DNA of 64,000 nt from Tardiphaga sp. 709 (GTDB lineage: Bacteria; Pseudomonadota; Alphaproteobacteria; Rhizobiales; Xanthobacteraceae): assembly GCF_032401055.1 (NCBI RefSeq), contig NZ_CP135529.1, forward strand, positions 4,772,501 to 4,836,500. The letters run 5' to 3'. A model generated the notes under the pieces. The model made no database searches and was not told where the DNA came from. It saw nothing but the letters and a program-made list of their open reading frames with translations. This document shows, in pieces, positions 48,246-57,614 of the stretch (position 1 is the first letter of the stretch; each line of letters opens with the position of its first letter). A program made the translations under genes and the position numbers.

Positions 48246-49052
48246 TCAGGCCAAATCGCTGTCGTCGGAATCCATATCCATGGCGTCGTAATCGCCCTCG
48301 TCCTGGTCTTGATCCTGGTCCTGATCGGCATCGGCCTGCGCCTGATCGAACGATCCGGCGCGGGAGCCGCTGGACGAACCGATATCATTGACGCCGGCCT
48401 GATTGCCGAGGCTGCCGCCGGACGAATCCGAACCGGAGCTCCACGGGCTCTTGCTCTCGCTGGCATTGGCGGCGTCGCCGAAACCTTGCTGATGGCTGCC
48501 GCCCATCATCGAACGGATGCTGCCGAGCAATAGTGAGCCACCGACCACGCCGGCTGCGGCCGCCGCTGCGGTACCCAGAAACGAACCGCCACCGCCAGCC
48601 TGAGGTTGCTGCTGGCCGAACTGTCCCGGCGCCTGACCTTGGCCATATCCGCCCTGACCATAGCCACCCTGTAGCTGTGGCTGGCCGATGACCTGCCCGG
48701 TGTTCCAGGCAGGACGGCTCGGCTCGGGCGGGCGAACGCTCGGCACGGAGCCGCGCGGCTGGTTCGGGCTCTGGCCCTGACCGAACAGGGCGTCCCGCAT
48801 CGAATCGAGGAAACCGCCCTGAGCAGCCTGTTCGGGGGCGCCGTTGCCTTCCAGTTGCTGGATGCGCTCATGGGCGCGCTTCAGCGCTTCGTCCTGCAGC
48901 AATACGGTCTGCACCAGCGCATACAGCGCATTGGGGGCGCGGCGCTGGCCCTGCGCAATGGCGTCGAGCGCGTCTGGATCGCGTGGCGCGCCTTCGACCT
49001 TGCTGAGCCGGTCAAAGAGATCGTCAACCAGTTGGCGTTCTTGCGGTGTCAT
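48246..49052 (-). CDS. DUF2076 family protein
   Basis: A 268-residue protein of the DUF2076 family. The N-terminal helices MTPQERQLVDDLFDRLSKVEG and NALYALVQTVLLQDEALKRAHERIQQLE are characteristic. The middle is Gly/Gln/Pro-rich, followed by a hydrophobic GTAAAAAAGVVGGSLLLGSI segment and a Ser-rich then highly acidic tail (QDQDQDQDEG). Function unknown. ATG 49052 follows AGAGGA. It is the single gene between the terminator and the LysR gene. Confidence 0.85.
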   Translation of the reverse strand: MTPQERQLVDDLFDRLSKVEGAPRDPDALDAIAQGQRRAPNALYALVQTVLLQDEALKRAHERIQQLEGNGAPEQAAQGGFLDSMRDALFGQGQSPNQPRGSVPSVRPPEPSRPAWNTGQVIGQPQLQGGYGQGGYGQGQAPGQFGQQQPQAGGGGSFLGTAAAAAAGVVGGSLLLGSIRSMMGGSHQQGFGDAANASESKSPWSSGSDSSGGSLGNQAGVNDIGSSSGSRAGSFDQAQADADQDQDQDQDEGDYDAMDMDSDDSDLA

Positions 49053-49188
49053 GGCGTCCTCTGTCTTCAAAGCGCGCTTGCTTTGCGCGCTGGAGATGTA
49101 GTGACGCTTTGTGTCGCAATAAGTGCCGCCTGGATTAAATTTAGTTATGCGACAAAACGACCGGCAGGCCTTGTCGTGCTTCCTCTTG

Positions 49189-50094
49189 TCATGCTTCCAG
49201 CGCGTAGCGTGCCAGATTGGCCTTCAGCATGTCGAGAATCTGATCCCGTGCCGGATCGCGGGTCCCTCTGACCCACGCCGCGGCGAGCGGAAGCCTGTTC
49301 ATTGCCGCCATGCCTAGCGGCATATAGCGAACGCCGCGTGCGGGCATGCGGGAGGTCCAGCGTGGCACGATCGCCAGTCCGATTTCGGCGGCGACGAGAT
49401 TGACGATGGTCTGCTTCTCGTCGGCGATCTGCACGACATTGGCCTGCAGCCCGGATTCCGCAAACAGCTTCATCGTCAGGTCGTGACTGTGCGGCCGCGA
49501 CCGTCGCTCCGGCACGATCAGAGGCTCGTCGGCGATATCGGCGATCGTCAGATGCGTGCGCGACGCCAGCGGATGGCGCTCGGAGACGGCCACGACGGCT
49601 GTCTCGTGAAACAGAAACATGAATTCCAGCCGCTTGTCGGCACTCTCGGGCGGCCGGACAAAAGCGAGATCGAGCCGGCCCGACAGCAGGCGCGGCAGCA
49701 GCCGGATCGTCTTGTCTTCATCCAGCTTGATGGCAACGTCAGGGGCGCGTTCGCGAAGATCGTGAAGCAGCGCCGGCAGAAGCCCGGCGGCGGCGCTGTC
49801 GATTGCGCCGACGCGGATCGTGGCTGCACGGGCACGCACGCGTGCGCGGAAGGACGACGCAATCTGATCCGCGCGGGCGAGCAGGTCGCGTGCCTGTTTC
49901 AGAAACTCGACGCCGTCATCGGTCAGGGCAACGCTGCGCGTCGTGCGCGTCAGCAGGCGTGTGCCGAGATCGTCCTCGAGGAGGCGGATATAGCGGCCGA
50001 GTGCCGACGGCATCATCTCGAGCCGCTGCGCCGCGCGGCCGAAATGCAGTTCGTCCGCCGCCGTCACGAAACAGCGCAACTGGTGCAGATCCAT
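49189..50094 (-). CDS. LysR-family transcriptional regulator
   Basis: A 301-residue LysR protein. The winged HTH (1-60) has [44 protein letters not shown]. The effector domain follows ([30 protein letters not shown] and the [20 protein letters not shown] segment). ATG 50094 is chosen as the usual LysR start. It lies divergently from the tartrate-dehydrogenase-like gene, with repeat B between them, and probably regulates that gene. Confidence 0.92.
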   Translation of the reverse strand: MDLHQLRCFVTAADELHFGRAAQRLEMMPSALGRYIRLLEDDLGTRLLTRTTRSVALTDDGVEFLKQARDLLARADQIASSFRARVRARAATIRVGAIDSAAAGLLPALLHDLRERAPDVAIKLDEDKTIRLLPRLLSGRLDLAFVRPPESADKRLEFMFLFHETAVVAVSERHPLASRTHLTIADIADEPLIVPERRSRPHSHDLTMKLFAESGLQANVVQIADEKQTIVNLVAAEIGLAIVPRWTSRMPARGVRYMPLGMAAMNRLPLAAAWVRGTRDPARDQILDMLKANLARYALEA

Positions 50095-50108
50095 CGGTGG
50101 TCCCTCTT

Positions 50109-50193
50109 CGTCATGCCCGGCCTTGTGCCGGGCATCCACGTCTTGGCCACACCGAAGAAAGGCGTGGATGGCCGGGACAGGCCCGGCCATGAC
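50109..50193. repeat. Dispersed repeat B, copy 2
   Basis: Left half CGTCATGCCCGGCCTTGTGC...ATCCACG (50109-50140) and right half GGCGTGGATGGCCGGGACAGGCCCGGCCATGAC (50161-50193) match the 43747-43834 copy in layout. It sits in the divergent promoter region of the LysR gene. Confidence 0.8.
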
Positions 50194-50300
50194 AAGTACA
50201 AACCATTATATCATTTATTTGTATAAACAACCGCGATTGAGCCGGGAGCGGCTCGCCTGCAGGGTGGCGAGAGCCAGTTCAACCCAGCAGAGACCTCACC

Positions 50301-51374
50301 ATGCGCGAATATTCCATCGCGGCCATTCCGGCCGACGGGATCGGACCCGAAGTCATCGCCGCCGGCACTCGTGTGCTCGACGCCCTGCAGAAACGGGTCG
50401 GCGACGTCACCTTCAATGTCGAGACCTTCGACTGGGGCTCTGCCTATTACCGCAAGCACGGCGTCATGATGCCGGCCGACGGCCTGCCGAAGCTGAAGAA
50501 GTTCGATGCCATCTATTTCGGTGCGGTGGGCGCGCCCGACGTGCCCGACCACATCACGCTGTGGGGCCTGCGGCTGCCGATCTGCCAGGGCTTCGACCAA
50601 TACGCCAATGTGCGCCCGACCAAAATCCTGCCCGGCATCACCTCGCCACTGCGCGGTGTCGAAACCGGCGATCTCGACTGGGTGATCGTGCGCGAAAATT
50701 CCGAAGGCGAATATGCCGGCTGCGGCGGCCGCGTGCATCGCGGGCTGCCGGAGGAAGTCGGCACCGAAGTGTCGGTGTTCACCCGGGTCGGCGTGATCAG
50801 GATTATGCGCTACGCGTTCAAGCTCGCGCAGTCACGTCCGCGCAAACTCCTCACCGTGGTCACCAAGTCGAATGCCCAGCGCCACGGCATGGTGATGTGG
50901 GATGAGATTGCCGACGAAGTGTCGAAGGACTTCCCTGACGTCACCTGGGACAAGATGCTGGTCGATGCCATGACCGTGCGCATGACGCTGAAGCCGCAGA
51001 GCCTCGACACCATCGTCGCGACCAACCTTCACGCTGACATTCTCTCTGACCTCGCCGGCGCGCTGGCCGGCAGCCTCGGCGTTGCGCCGACGGCGAATAT
51101 CGATCCGGAGCGCCGCTTTCCCTCGATGTTCGAGCCGATCCACGGCTCGGCCTTCGACATCACCGGCAAGGGGATCGCCAATCCTGTGGCCAGCTTCTGG
51201 ACTGCGGCACAGATGCTCGATCACCTTGGCGAACCCGATGCGTCCGCGCGGTTAATGCGTGCGGTGGAGAAGGTCTGCGAAGCCGGCATCATCACGCCGG
51301 ATGTCGGTGGCAAGGCCACGACGAAAGAAGTGACCGACGCCGTGGTGGACGCGATCCATAGTTCGAATGTCTGA
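50301..51374 (+). CDS. Tartrate dehydrogenase / isopropylmalate-dehydrogenase-like
   Basis: A 357-residue NAD- and metal-dependent beta-decarboxylating dehydrogenase. IAAIPADGIGPEVIAAG is the N-terminal nucleotide-site region, VRENSEGEYAGCGGR and DAMTVRMTLKPQ form the substrate region, and NLHADILSDLAGALAGSLGVAPTANI with FEPIHGSAFDITGKGIANPVASFWTAAQML is the family signature. The IANP...TAAQML variant resembles TtuC tartrate dehydrogenase/decarboxylase rather than leucine-pathway LeuB. Substrate inferred. A Bug-type binding protein follows. Confidence 0.85.
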   Translation: MREYSIAAIPADGIGPEVIAAGTRVLDALQKRVGDVTFNVETFDWGSAYYRKHGVMMPADGLPKLKKFDAIYFGAVGAPDVPDHITLWGLRLPICQGFDQYANVRPTKILPGITSPLRGVETGDLDWVIVRENSEGEYAGCGGRVHRGLPEEVGTEVSVFTRVGVIRIMRYAFKLAQSRPRKLLTVVTKSNAQRHGMVMWDEIADEVSKDFPDVTWDKMLVDAMTVRMTLKPQSLDTIVATNLHADILSDLAGALAGSLGVAPTANIDPERRFPSMFEPIHGSAFDITGKGIANPVASFWTAAQMLDHLGEPDASARLMRAVEKVCEAGIITPDVGGKATTKEVTDAVVDAIHSSNV

Positions 51375-51383
51375 CGCGATTTC

Positions 51384-51412
51384 CGAACGCCCCGGCCTCA
51401 CCGGGGCGTTCG
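51384..51412 (+). terminator. Hairpin between the dehydrogenase and Bug genes
   Basis: CGAACGCCCCGG and CCGGGGCGTTCG form a perfect 12-bp stem around CCTCA. There is no T-tract, so it may be an RNA-stabilising element that lets the binding protein be expressed at a different level. Confidence 0.6.
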
Positions 51413-51449
51413 CCTTCAATAAATCAAAACAATATTCAGGGAGGATCTC

Positions 51450-52418
51450 ATGAAAGCCACAGCTACACTTGCGTTTGCGATTACGCTGGCAAGCTCCGCT
51501 GCCTTCGCGCAGGGCTATCCCAACAGGCCGATCACCATGCTGGTGCCGTTCGCGGCCGGGGGGGCCACCGACACCGTCGCGCGCGTCACCGCTGCGACAA
51601 TGTCGAAGATCCTCGGCCAGACCATCATCATCGAAAACGCCACAGGCGCCGGCGGCACCATCGCGGCCGCCCGCGCGGCCCGCGCCGAGCCGGACGGCTA
51701 CACGATCCTGATCCATCACATCGGAATTTCTACGGCTGCGACGCTGTATCGCAAACTGCCTTACGACACCAAGACCGCCTTCGCGCCGATCGGCCTCGTC
51801 ACCAATGCGCCGATGACCATCATCTCCAGGCCGAACCTGCCGCCGAACACGCTCGCCGAGCTGATCACCTATATCAAAGCCAACGGCGACAAGATGACCT
51901 TCGGCAATGCCGGCCTCGGCGCGGCCTCGCAGCTCTGCGGCCTGATGTTCATGAATGCCATCGACAAGCAGATCTTGTCAGTGCCCTACAAGGGCAACGG
52001 CCCCGTCATGAACGACCTGATCGCCGGCCAGATCGATCTCACTTGTGATCAGACTACCAACACCACCGGCCCGATCGCAGCCAAGCTGGTGAAGAGCTAC
52101 GCCATCACGACGAAGACGCGCCTGTCGTCGATGCCGGACCTGCCCACCGCCGACGAAGCCGGCCTGAAGGGGTTCGAGGCCGGCGCCTGGCACGGCATCT
52201 ATGCGCCGAAGGGCACGCCGGATGACATCGTGCAGAAGCTGGCGAAGACACTGCAGGAATCGCTGCGCGATCCCGAGCTGATCAAGCGCTTCAACGACAT
52301 CAACACCGATCCGGTGCCCCAGGATCAGGCGACGCCGCAGGCATTGAAGAAGCAGCTCGACAGCGAGGTCGATCGCTGGGCGCCGATCATCAAGGCGAGC
52401 GGGCAGTTCGCGGACTAG
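51450..52418 (+). CDS. Bug/TctC-family solute-binding protein
   Basis: A 322-residue periplasmic binding protein. The signal peptide ends AAFAQGYPN. PITMLVPFAAGGATDTVARVTAATMSKILGQTIIIENATGAGGT is the classical Bug N-terminal signature. Such proteins bind carboxylates or similar acids for tripartite tricarboxylate transporters, but tctA and tctB are not present here. GGAGG precedes the ATG. Its location after the tartrate-type dehydrogenase suggests a 2-hydroxy-dicarboxylate ligand. Confidence 0.9.
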   Translation: MKATATLAFAITLASSAAFAQGYPNRPITMLVPFAAGGATDTVARVTAATMSKILGQTIIIENATGAGGTIAAARAARAEPDGYTILIHHIGISTAATLYRKLPYDTKTAFAPIGLVTNAPMTIISRPNLPPNTLAELITYIKANGDKMTFGNAGLGAASQLCGLMFMNAIDKQILSVPYKGNGPVMNDLIAGQIDLTCDQTTNTTGPIAAKLVKSYAITTKTRLSSMPDLPTADEAGLKGFEAGAWHGIYAPKGTPDDIVQKLAKTLQESLRDPELIKRFNDINTDPVPQDQATPQALKKQLDSEVDRWAPIIKASGQFAD

Positions 52419-53260
52419 CGCGCCAGCGTGACGTTGTTTGCCACCAGCAATTGCGCGAAGGCATCGCTAGCCAGATACTGATATTCGCGCTCGCGCTGGT
52501 CGGTGAACGGATCGAGGTCGATCAGGATTTCATCGACATGACCCGGGTGGCACATCACGAGCCCGCCATCCGGAAGGTCGTTGAGGAAACCGGCCATGAG
52601 CGCGCCGAAGTCGGCGTGCTTCGTGAAATCGTAGGCGCCGGCGAAGCCCGGATTGAACGTCACGCCGGCGCGCGTCGCACGTCGGCGGAACGTGGCGCTG
52701 AGCGTGTCGAGCAGCAGCGCCTTGGGATTATCGAGGCGTTGGCCTAACGGCAGCACACGGCCGGATTGGCGGACCCAGGCCTTCGGCGCATTTTTCTTCA
52801 CTGCGGCGAGGAGTGCATCGCGCACCTGCGGGAAGGTCTGCACGTGCTGGTGTCCGTCGACATAGTCGGGGGCGCGCCCGAACAGGGTCACAAACTTCGC
52901 GATCTGCGTAGTCAGTTCGGTTTCGATGGCTTCGCGATCAAGTTTTCGCAACAGGCTGAAGCGCAGCATCTTGCCGAGCGGCAGAAACAGTTCATCGAGC
53001 AGCGGCCGGTAGTGCATCGTTAGCGGATGAAACGGGGCGGTCAGTGTCGCGTGGAGCCCGATCTCGCAATTCGGCTTCTTGGCGACGGCGTCCTGCAACG
53101 CACTCACGTCATCGCGCAAAATCGCTGGACCGACCACCATCACGGATGTGGCGTTGAGGCGTCCAAGCGCAATGAGTTCGCGGATGCCCTGATTGACGCC
53201 GGGGCTGATGCCGTAATCGTCGGCGCAGAGTGTGATGCGGCGCAGGGCTGCGCCGGTCAT
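52415..53260 (-). CDS. ChbG/YdjC-family carbohydrate deacetylase-like protein
   Basis: A 281-residue protein of the ChbG/YdjC (HpnK) family. ITLCADDYGISPGVNQGI carries the Asp-Asp metal site, GLHATLTAPF a conserved His, VDGHQHVQTFP the second His motif, and VMCHPGHVDE the third. Family members deacetylate N-acetylated sugars. It overlaps the start of the glycosyltransferase gene by 4 nt (upstream on this strand), so the two are coupled and may modify one lipid-linked sugar. Its 3' end overlaps the Bug gene stop by 4 nt. Confidence 0.87.
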   Translation of the reverse strand: MTGAALRRITLCADDYGISPGVNQGIRELIALGRLNATSVMVVGPAILRDDVSALQDAVAKKPNCEIGLHATLTAPFHPLTMHYRPLLDELFLPLGKMLRFSLLRKLDREAIETELTTQIAKFVTLFGRAPDYVDGHQHVQTFPQVRDALLAAVKKNAPKAWVRQSGRVLPLGQRLDNPKALLLDTLSATFRRRATRAGVTFNPGFAGAYDFTKHADFGALMAGFLNDLPDGGLVMCHPGHVDEILIDLDPFTDQREREYQYLASDAFAQLLVANNVTLAR

Positions 53261-54303
53261 TCGGCAGCGGTCCGGTCGGTGGTTTGCCCCACGCTATCGG
53301 GAGTGTTGCGCTTCACGCTGTGCTCGGCGACGAAATAGATCGGCCGCGCTTTCAGCTCAGACAGGATCTTGCCGATATATTCGCCGAGCACGCCGATCAT
53401 GATCAGCTGCACGCCGCCGAGGGTCATCAGGCCGACGACCAGCGATGGATAGCCCGGTACCGACTTGCCCGACACCCATGTCTCCCACAGGATCGACAGA
53501 CCGAACAGAAACGCGCCGAAGGCGAGCAGCAGACCGAGCAGGCTGGCGAACCGCAAAGGCGCCACCGAGAACGAGGTCAGGCCTTCGATCGACAGGCCGA
53601 TCAGTTGCTTGGGATTGAAAGACGTCACGCCATGTTCGCGTGCGGCCGGTTCATAGTCGACGCGGAGCTGGCGGAAGCCGATCCAGGTGGCCAGTCCCTT
53701 GAAGAACCGGTTGCGCTCCGGCAGTTGGCGCAGCGCCGCCGCGGCACGCGGTGACAGCAAACGGAAATCGCCGGCGTCTTCCGGGATTTTCTGCCGCGCG
53801 CCCCAGTTGATCAGCGCATAGAAGCCGCGCACGGCCTGGCGGCGCAGGAAGGACTCGTTGTCGCGATGCGCCTTGGCGGTATAGACGACGTCATAGCCTT
53901 CGACGATCCAGTGGCGCACCAGCTGTTCGACCAGCGACGGTGGATGCTGGCCATCGCCATCCATGAACAGCACCGCGCCCTTGGTGACATGGTCGAGCCC
54001 CGCCATCAGCGCGGCTTCCTTGCCGAAATTGCGCGACAGCGACACGACCTGAACGTCGAGCGACGTCGCTTGGAGGCTGCGCGCAACCGCCAGCGTGCCA
54101 TCGGCGCTGCCGTCATCGATATAGACGACTTCGCAGGCGAGGCCGTGGCGTTCTTTCAGTGTAGTCGCAAGCTCGGCCAGCCGCTCGTGAAACAAAGCAA
54201 GGCCGGGCGCCTCGTTGTAAACAGGCACAACGATCGACAGGCCTTGTGCCGCGGCGGTCGCGGCATCGGTCGATAGGCTCGATACGTCGCTGCCCAGCAT
54301 CAT
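53257..54303 (-). CDS. GT2 glycosyltransferase (ArnC/GtrB-like)
   Basis: A 348-residue polyprenyl-phosphate sugar transferase. GLSIVVPVYNEAPGLALFHERL opens the GT-A fold. VVYIDDGSADGTLAVARSL, LSRNFGKEAALMAGLDHV and AVLFMDGDGQHPPSLVEQL hold the nucleotide and metal sites (DGDGQHP variant of DxD). Two C-terminal membrane helices (about 240-310) place it in the inner membrane. The gene ends MTLGG...EYIGKI..ELKARPIY, typical of this family. It forms a pair with the downstream YdjC gene. Confidence 0.92.
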   Translation of the reverse strand: MMLGSDVSSLSTDAATAAAQGLSIVVPVYNEAPGLALFHERLAELATTLKERHGLACEVVYIDDGSADGTLAVARSLQATSLDVQVVSLSRNFGKEAALMAGLDHVTKGAVLFMDGDGQHPPSLVEQLVRHWIVEGYDVVYTAKAHRDNESFLRRQAVRGFYALINWGARQKIPEDAGDFRLLSPRAAAALRQLPERNRFFKGLATWIGFRQLRVDYEPAAREHGVTSFNPKQLIGLSIEGLTSFSVAPLRFASLLGLLLAFGAFLFGLSILWETWVSGKSVPGYPSLVVGLMTLGGVQLIMIGVLGEYIGKILSELKARPIYFVAEHSVKRNTPDSVGQTTDRTAAE

Positions 54304-54393
54304 CGATCAGATTCCGATATCCAAAATATGCTCATGAATCATATGGTAATCAGCCGGTGCGTCCGCCAGCAAGGCGAAACGCTGTGCTGCGCG

Positions 54394-55371
54394 TTACTGC
54401 CGCAAGAACGCCTCAAGTTTGGCGAACAGCGGATTCTCGCGATCCATCACATAGTCGAGCGAGGCGACCGAGACGGTATCTGCGCCGTTGGCACGCAGGA
54501 AGCTGCTCAGCGCGTAAAGCTGCGCCGGCGGGCAGTGCAGCGTGATCATGCCCGACGAGGTCGGGCCGCCGAACGGCGACACCACGCCGAAACGGTTATG
54601 AGCCTCGGTGAGGAGCGCCTGATTGCAGCCGGCGAAGCGGGTGCGCACTTCCTTATATTTGCTGGCGCGGGCGCGCGCGGCAATGTGGTCGAGAATGATG
54701 CGCGCGGTTTCCAGAGACTGCGGCGACCAGTCGGCGGCGCGCGAGGCGACAAGATTGGCCTGGCTGCGCAGGATGACGCCGTCATCGAGTACCTTGAGGC
54801 CGTTGGCGACGAGGGTCGCGCCGGTGGTGGTGATGTCGACGATCAGTTCGGCGGTGCCGGTGGCCGGTGCGCCTTCGGTGGCGCCGGCGCTTTCGACGAT
54901 GCGATAGTCGACCACGCCGTGGGACGCGAAGAAGTTGCGCGTCAGGTTGATATACTTCGTGGCAACGCGCATGCGGCGATTGTGCTGCGCGCGGAAGCCG
55001 GTGGTGACGTCGTCGAGATCGGCCATGGTGCGGACGTCGATCCAGGCCTGCGGCACGGCAACGACCACATTGGCGCTGCCGAAGCCGAGACCTTCGATCA
55101 AGGCGACCTTCTTGTCGGCGTCCGGGATGCTTTCACGCAGCAGATCTTCGCCGGTGATGCCGAGATGCACGGCACCGCGCGCCAGGTTCGAGGCGATCTC
55201 GCTGGCCGAGAGATAGGCGATTTCGACATTGTCGAAGCCGGCGATGGTGCCGCGGTAATCGCGCACGCCGCCCGGCTTCGCCAGCGTCAGGCCGGCGCGG
55301 GTGAAGAAGGCTTCGGCGTTTTCCTGCAGCCGTCCCTTGGACGGAACGGCGAGGACGAATGGTGCGGTCAT
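54394..55371 (-). CDS. hisG: ATP phosphoribosyltransferase HisG (long form)
   Basis: A 325-residue enzyme catalysing the first step of histidine synthesis. [17 protein letters not shown] opens the catalytic domain and [13 protein letters not shown] is the PRPP-loop region. [21 protein letters not shown] continues the catalytic region. About 90 residues follow, including [33 protein letters not shown], which looks like the HisG_C regulatory domain. Long-form HisG normally works alone, yet here hisZ lies directly upstream, overlapping by 4 nt. Confidence 0.92.
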   Translation of the reverse strand: MTAPFVLAVPSKGRLQENAEAFFTRAGLTLAKPGGVRDYRGTIAGFDNVEIAYLSASEIASNLARGAVHLGITGEDLLRESIPDADKKVALIEGLGFGSANVVVAVPQAWIDVRTMADLDDVTTGFRAQHNRRMRVATKYINLTRNFFASHGVVDYRIVESAGATEGAPATGTAELIVDITTTGATLVANGLKVLDDGVILRSQANLVASRAADWSPQSLETARIILDHIAARARASKYKEVRTRFAGCNQALLTEAHNRFGVVSPFGGPTSSGMITLHCPPAQLYALSSFLRANGADTVSVASLDYVMDRENPLFAKLEAFLRQ

Positions 55372-56534
55372 GACGCGCTCCCGGAAACGAGCGCCGAGGA
55401 GGCGTGTTGGGTCAAGGTTTCGATCCAGACCGAGAAACCAACCGCGGGGATTGGCGTGGCGGAGCCGAGCTGCGTCAGCAGTCCGTCGTAGCGTCCGCCG
55501 GCTACCAGCGGCTCGGTGCCATTGCCCTTGCGGTGCAGTTCGAATTCGAAGCCGGTGTAGTAGTCGACGCCGCGGCCGAATGACGTCGAGAAACGCGTCT
55601 TGGTGGTATCGATACCACGCGCCGCCATGAAGCCGATGCGGCTTTCGAATTCGTCGATGGCGGCCGTGATGTTGAGTTTGGCATCCGAGGCGAGCTTGCG
55701 CAGTTGCTGCAGAGCGTCGTCAGGGTCGCCGGAGATAGCGAGAAAGCGCTTGATCAGCACCAACGCATCGCGCGGCAGTGCGCCGCCTTTCAGCGTCGAC
55801 TGTTCGAGGAAGCGATCGGCGATTTCTGCCACCGAACGGCCGCCCACATTGGTGGCACCGGCGATCGACATCAGGTCGGTGACCAGTGCCAGCGCCGCTT
55901 TGCGGTCGGAGCCCGCGAGAGCGGCGAGTACGCCTTCATATTCGTTGCGGACCGGCGACTCCGCGAGGGTCAGCCGATCGAGGTCGTGGGTCAGGCTGAT
56001 CTTGCGGTTGAAGTCCTTCATCAGCCGGCGCTTCCACACCGGATAGAGGTCGAGCGCCTCGATCAGCGCCGCGAACAGCGCGACGTCGCCGGTGCGGATC
56101 TCGATATCGCTGAGGCCGAAGGCAGCTGTCGCCTCGAGGCCCAGTGCCAGCATTTCGGCGTCGGCGGCTGCGCGGTCCTGACGGCCGAAGGATTCGATGC
56201 CGGCTTGCTGGAATTCGCTGGGCGTGCCCTGCCGATAGCGGAACACCGGGCCGAGATAGCTGAAGCCCGCAGGCTGGCCGGCCTGCGGTGAGGCGAGATA
56301 ATCGCGCGCCACGGGGATCGTGAGATCCGGCCGCAGACACAGTTCTTCGCCCGATGCGTCGGTCGTCAGATACAGGCTCTTGCGGATGTCTTCGCCGGAC
56401 ATATCGAGGAACGGATCGGCCGGCTGCAGGATCGCCGGCTCGGCATGGGCGTAGCCGGCCTCAGCAAACGACAACAGCAGCGCATCCGCCCAGGCGGCGG
56501 ATCCGGTCGCGCGAGGGGCGGCGGGTTTGGTCAT
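55368..56534 (-). CDS. hisZ: ATP phosphoribosyltransferase regulatory subunit HisZ
   Basis: A 388-residue histidyl-tRNA-synthetase paralogue with no aminoacylation role. It has [17 protein letters not shown] and [46 protein letters not shown] (motif 2 region) and [18 protein letters not shown] (motif 3-like). It activates and feedback-regulates HisG. ATG 56534 is chosen over an upstream frame that lacks an RBS. It overlaps hisG by 4 nt and is first in a two-gene operon. Confidence 0.92.
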   Translation of the reverse strand: MTKPAAPRATGSAAWADALLLSFAEAGYAHAEPAILQPADPFLDMSGEDIRKSLYLTTDASGEELCLRPDLTIPVARDYLASPQAGQPAGFSYLGPVFRYRQGTPSEFQQAGIESFGRQDRAAADAEMLALGLEATAAFGLSDIEIRTGDVALFAALIEALDLYPVWKRRLMKDFNRKISLTHDLDRLTLAESPVRNEYEGVLAALAGSDRKAALALVTDLMSIAGATNVGGRSVAEIADRFLEQSTLKGGALPRDALVLIKRFLAISGDPDDALQQLRKLASDAKLNITAAIDEFESRIGFMAARGIDTTKTRFSTSFGRGVDYYTGFEFELHRKGNGTEPLVAGGRYDGLLTQLGSATPIPAVGFSVWIETLTQHASSALVSGSAS

Positions 56535-56647
56535 CTCGAAGTCCAGCAATCTCAACAGAGTGGTCGTTGGCGCAGCCCATAGCATGGCGGTTGCGACGTT
56601 TCGACCACCATCGCCCGGCGGCCTTAATGTCGGGTCATGGCAGTGGG

Positions 56648-57412
56648 CTATTTGCCTACCTGGTTACCATTCCAGTCACCAAGGGCCGTTTGCACCAGCG
56701 CCAGAGCGGCCACCGCCGCCGTATCGGCCCGCATGATCCGCGGGCCCAGCGCCAGCCGGAGAATATTAGCCTGTTTCAGCAGCAAAGCCCGTTCCTCGTC
56801 GGCAAAGCCGCCCTCCGGACCGATCAACACGTCGATTCCGGCGGAGGCGGCCGTCCGGGCGCCCGTCAGCGCGGTCACGGGATCGGCCACCTCGGCGGCC
56901 TCATCGCAGAAGATCAGCAGCCGTTTGGCATCCCGCTGATCGAGATATTTGGGCAGGTTCAGCGGCTCGGCGACAGCGGCCACGCTCAGAATTCCGCATT
57001 GTTCGGCCGCCTCGACCACATTGGCGCGCATCCGCTCGGTATTCACCCGGCTGGCTTGGGTAAAGCGCGTCATCACCGGCTGCAGCGCTGCCGCGCCCAT
57101 TTCGATGGCCTTCTGCACCATGTAATCGAGCCGGGCATGTTTCAGCGGCGCGAACACGTAGGTCACATCGGGCAGGCGGTCCTGCGGCCGGACCTGGGTC
57201 AGCAGGGTCAGGCGGTCTGCCCGCTTGCCGCCGGAAATGGCAGCCTGCCATTCGCCATCCTTGCCGTTGAACACCAGCACCGAGGCGCCGGAGCCTAGCC
57301 GCAGCACATTGCCGAGGTAATTGCTCTGGTTGCGGTCGAGCGAAATGGTCGCGTCGGCTGCAAAAGGCGCATCGACAAACAGGCGGGGACTGCGGAAATC
57401 GGCTTGCGGCAT
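56648..57412 (-). CDS. rsmE: 16S rRNA (uracil-1498-N3)-methyltransferase RsmE
   Basis: A 254-residue SPOUT methyltransferase. The N-terminal PUA-like domain begins RSPRLFVDAPFAADATISLDRNQSNYLGNVLRL. The trefoil-knot domain has QKAIEMGAAALQPVMTRFTQ, LIGPEGGFADEE and LRLALGPRIMRADTAAVAAL, the SAM-binding knot. It methylates U1498 of 16S rRNA. The spacer to hisZ is 113 nt. The gene is transcribed leftward, together with hisZG. Confidence 0.94.
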   Translation of the reverse strand: MPQADFRSPRLFVDAPFAADATISLDRNQSNYLGNVLRLGSGASVLVFNGKDGEWQAAISGGKRADRLTLLTQVRPQDRLPDVTYVFAPLKHARLDYMVQKAIEMGAAALQPVMTRFTQASRVNTERMRANVVEAAEQCGILSVAAVAEPLNLPKYLDQRDAKRLLIFCDEAAEVADPVTALTGARTAASAGIDVLIGPEGGFADEERALLLKQANILRLALGPRIMRADTAAVAALALVQTALGDWNGNQVGK

Positions 57413-57551
57413 CGTTCATGTTCCATTCAGAGGGCGAGCTTTAGCCCAACTGCGACGAATTATCATGCGGGAACGCGGGTTTGCGCCGTGCTGCCGCCCG
57501 AATCCGCGTGCTCTTGGTGGGTTGTTAAGGCTTGGCAGGAATCGTAGAAAG

Positions 57552-57590
57552 TCCTGAATCAGGATGGGCTTCGCCCCCGATCAATCGGGG
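57552..57590 (+). promoter_or_regulatory. Two hairpins before the exported protein gene
   Basis: TCCTGAATCAGGA (57552-57564) is a perfect palindrome, followed by CCCCGAT-CA-ATCGGGG (57575-57590), 10 nt before the CCGGAGGAAT ribosome-binding site. Confidence 0.4.
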
Positions 57591-57614
57591 CACTGAGCTG
57601 CCGGAGGAATATCT

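Noticed and set aside
50095-50300. T-N11-A LysR box in the LysR/dehydrogenase spacer
   Set aside because: Several AT-rich matches occur around 50200-50230, but none is clear enough to call.
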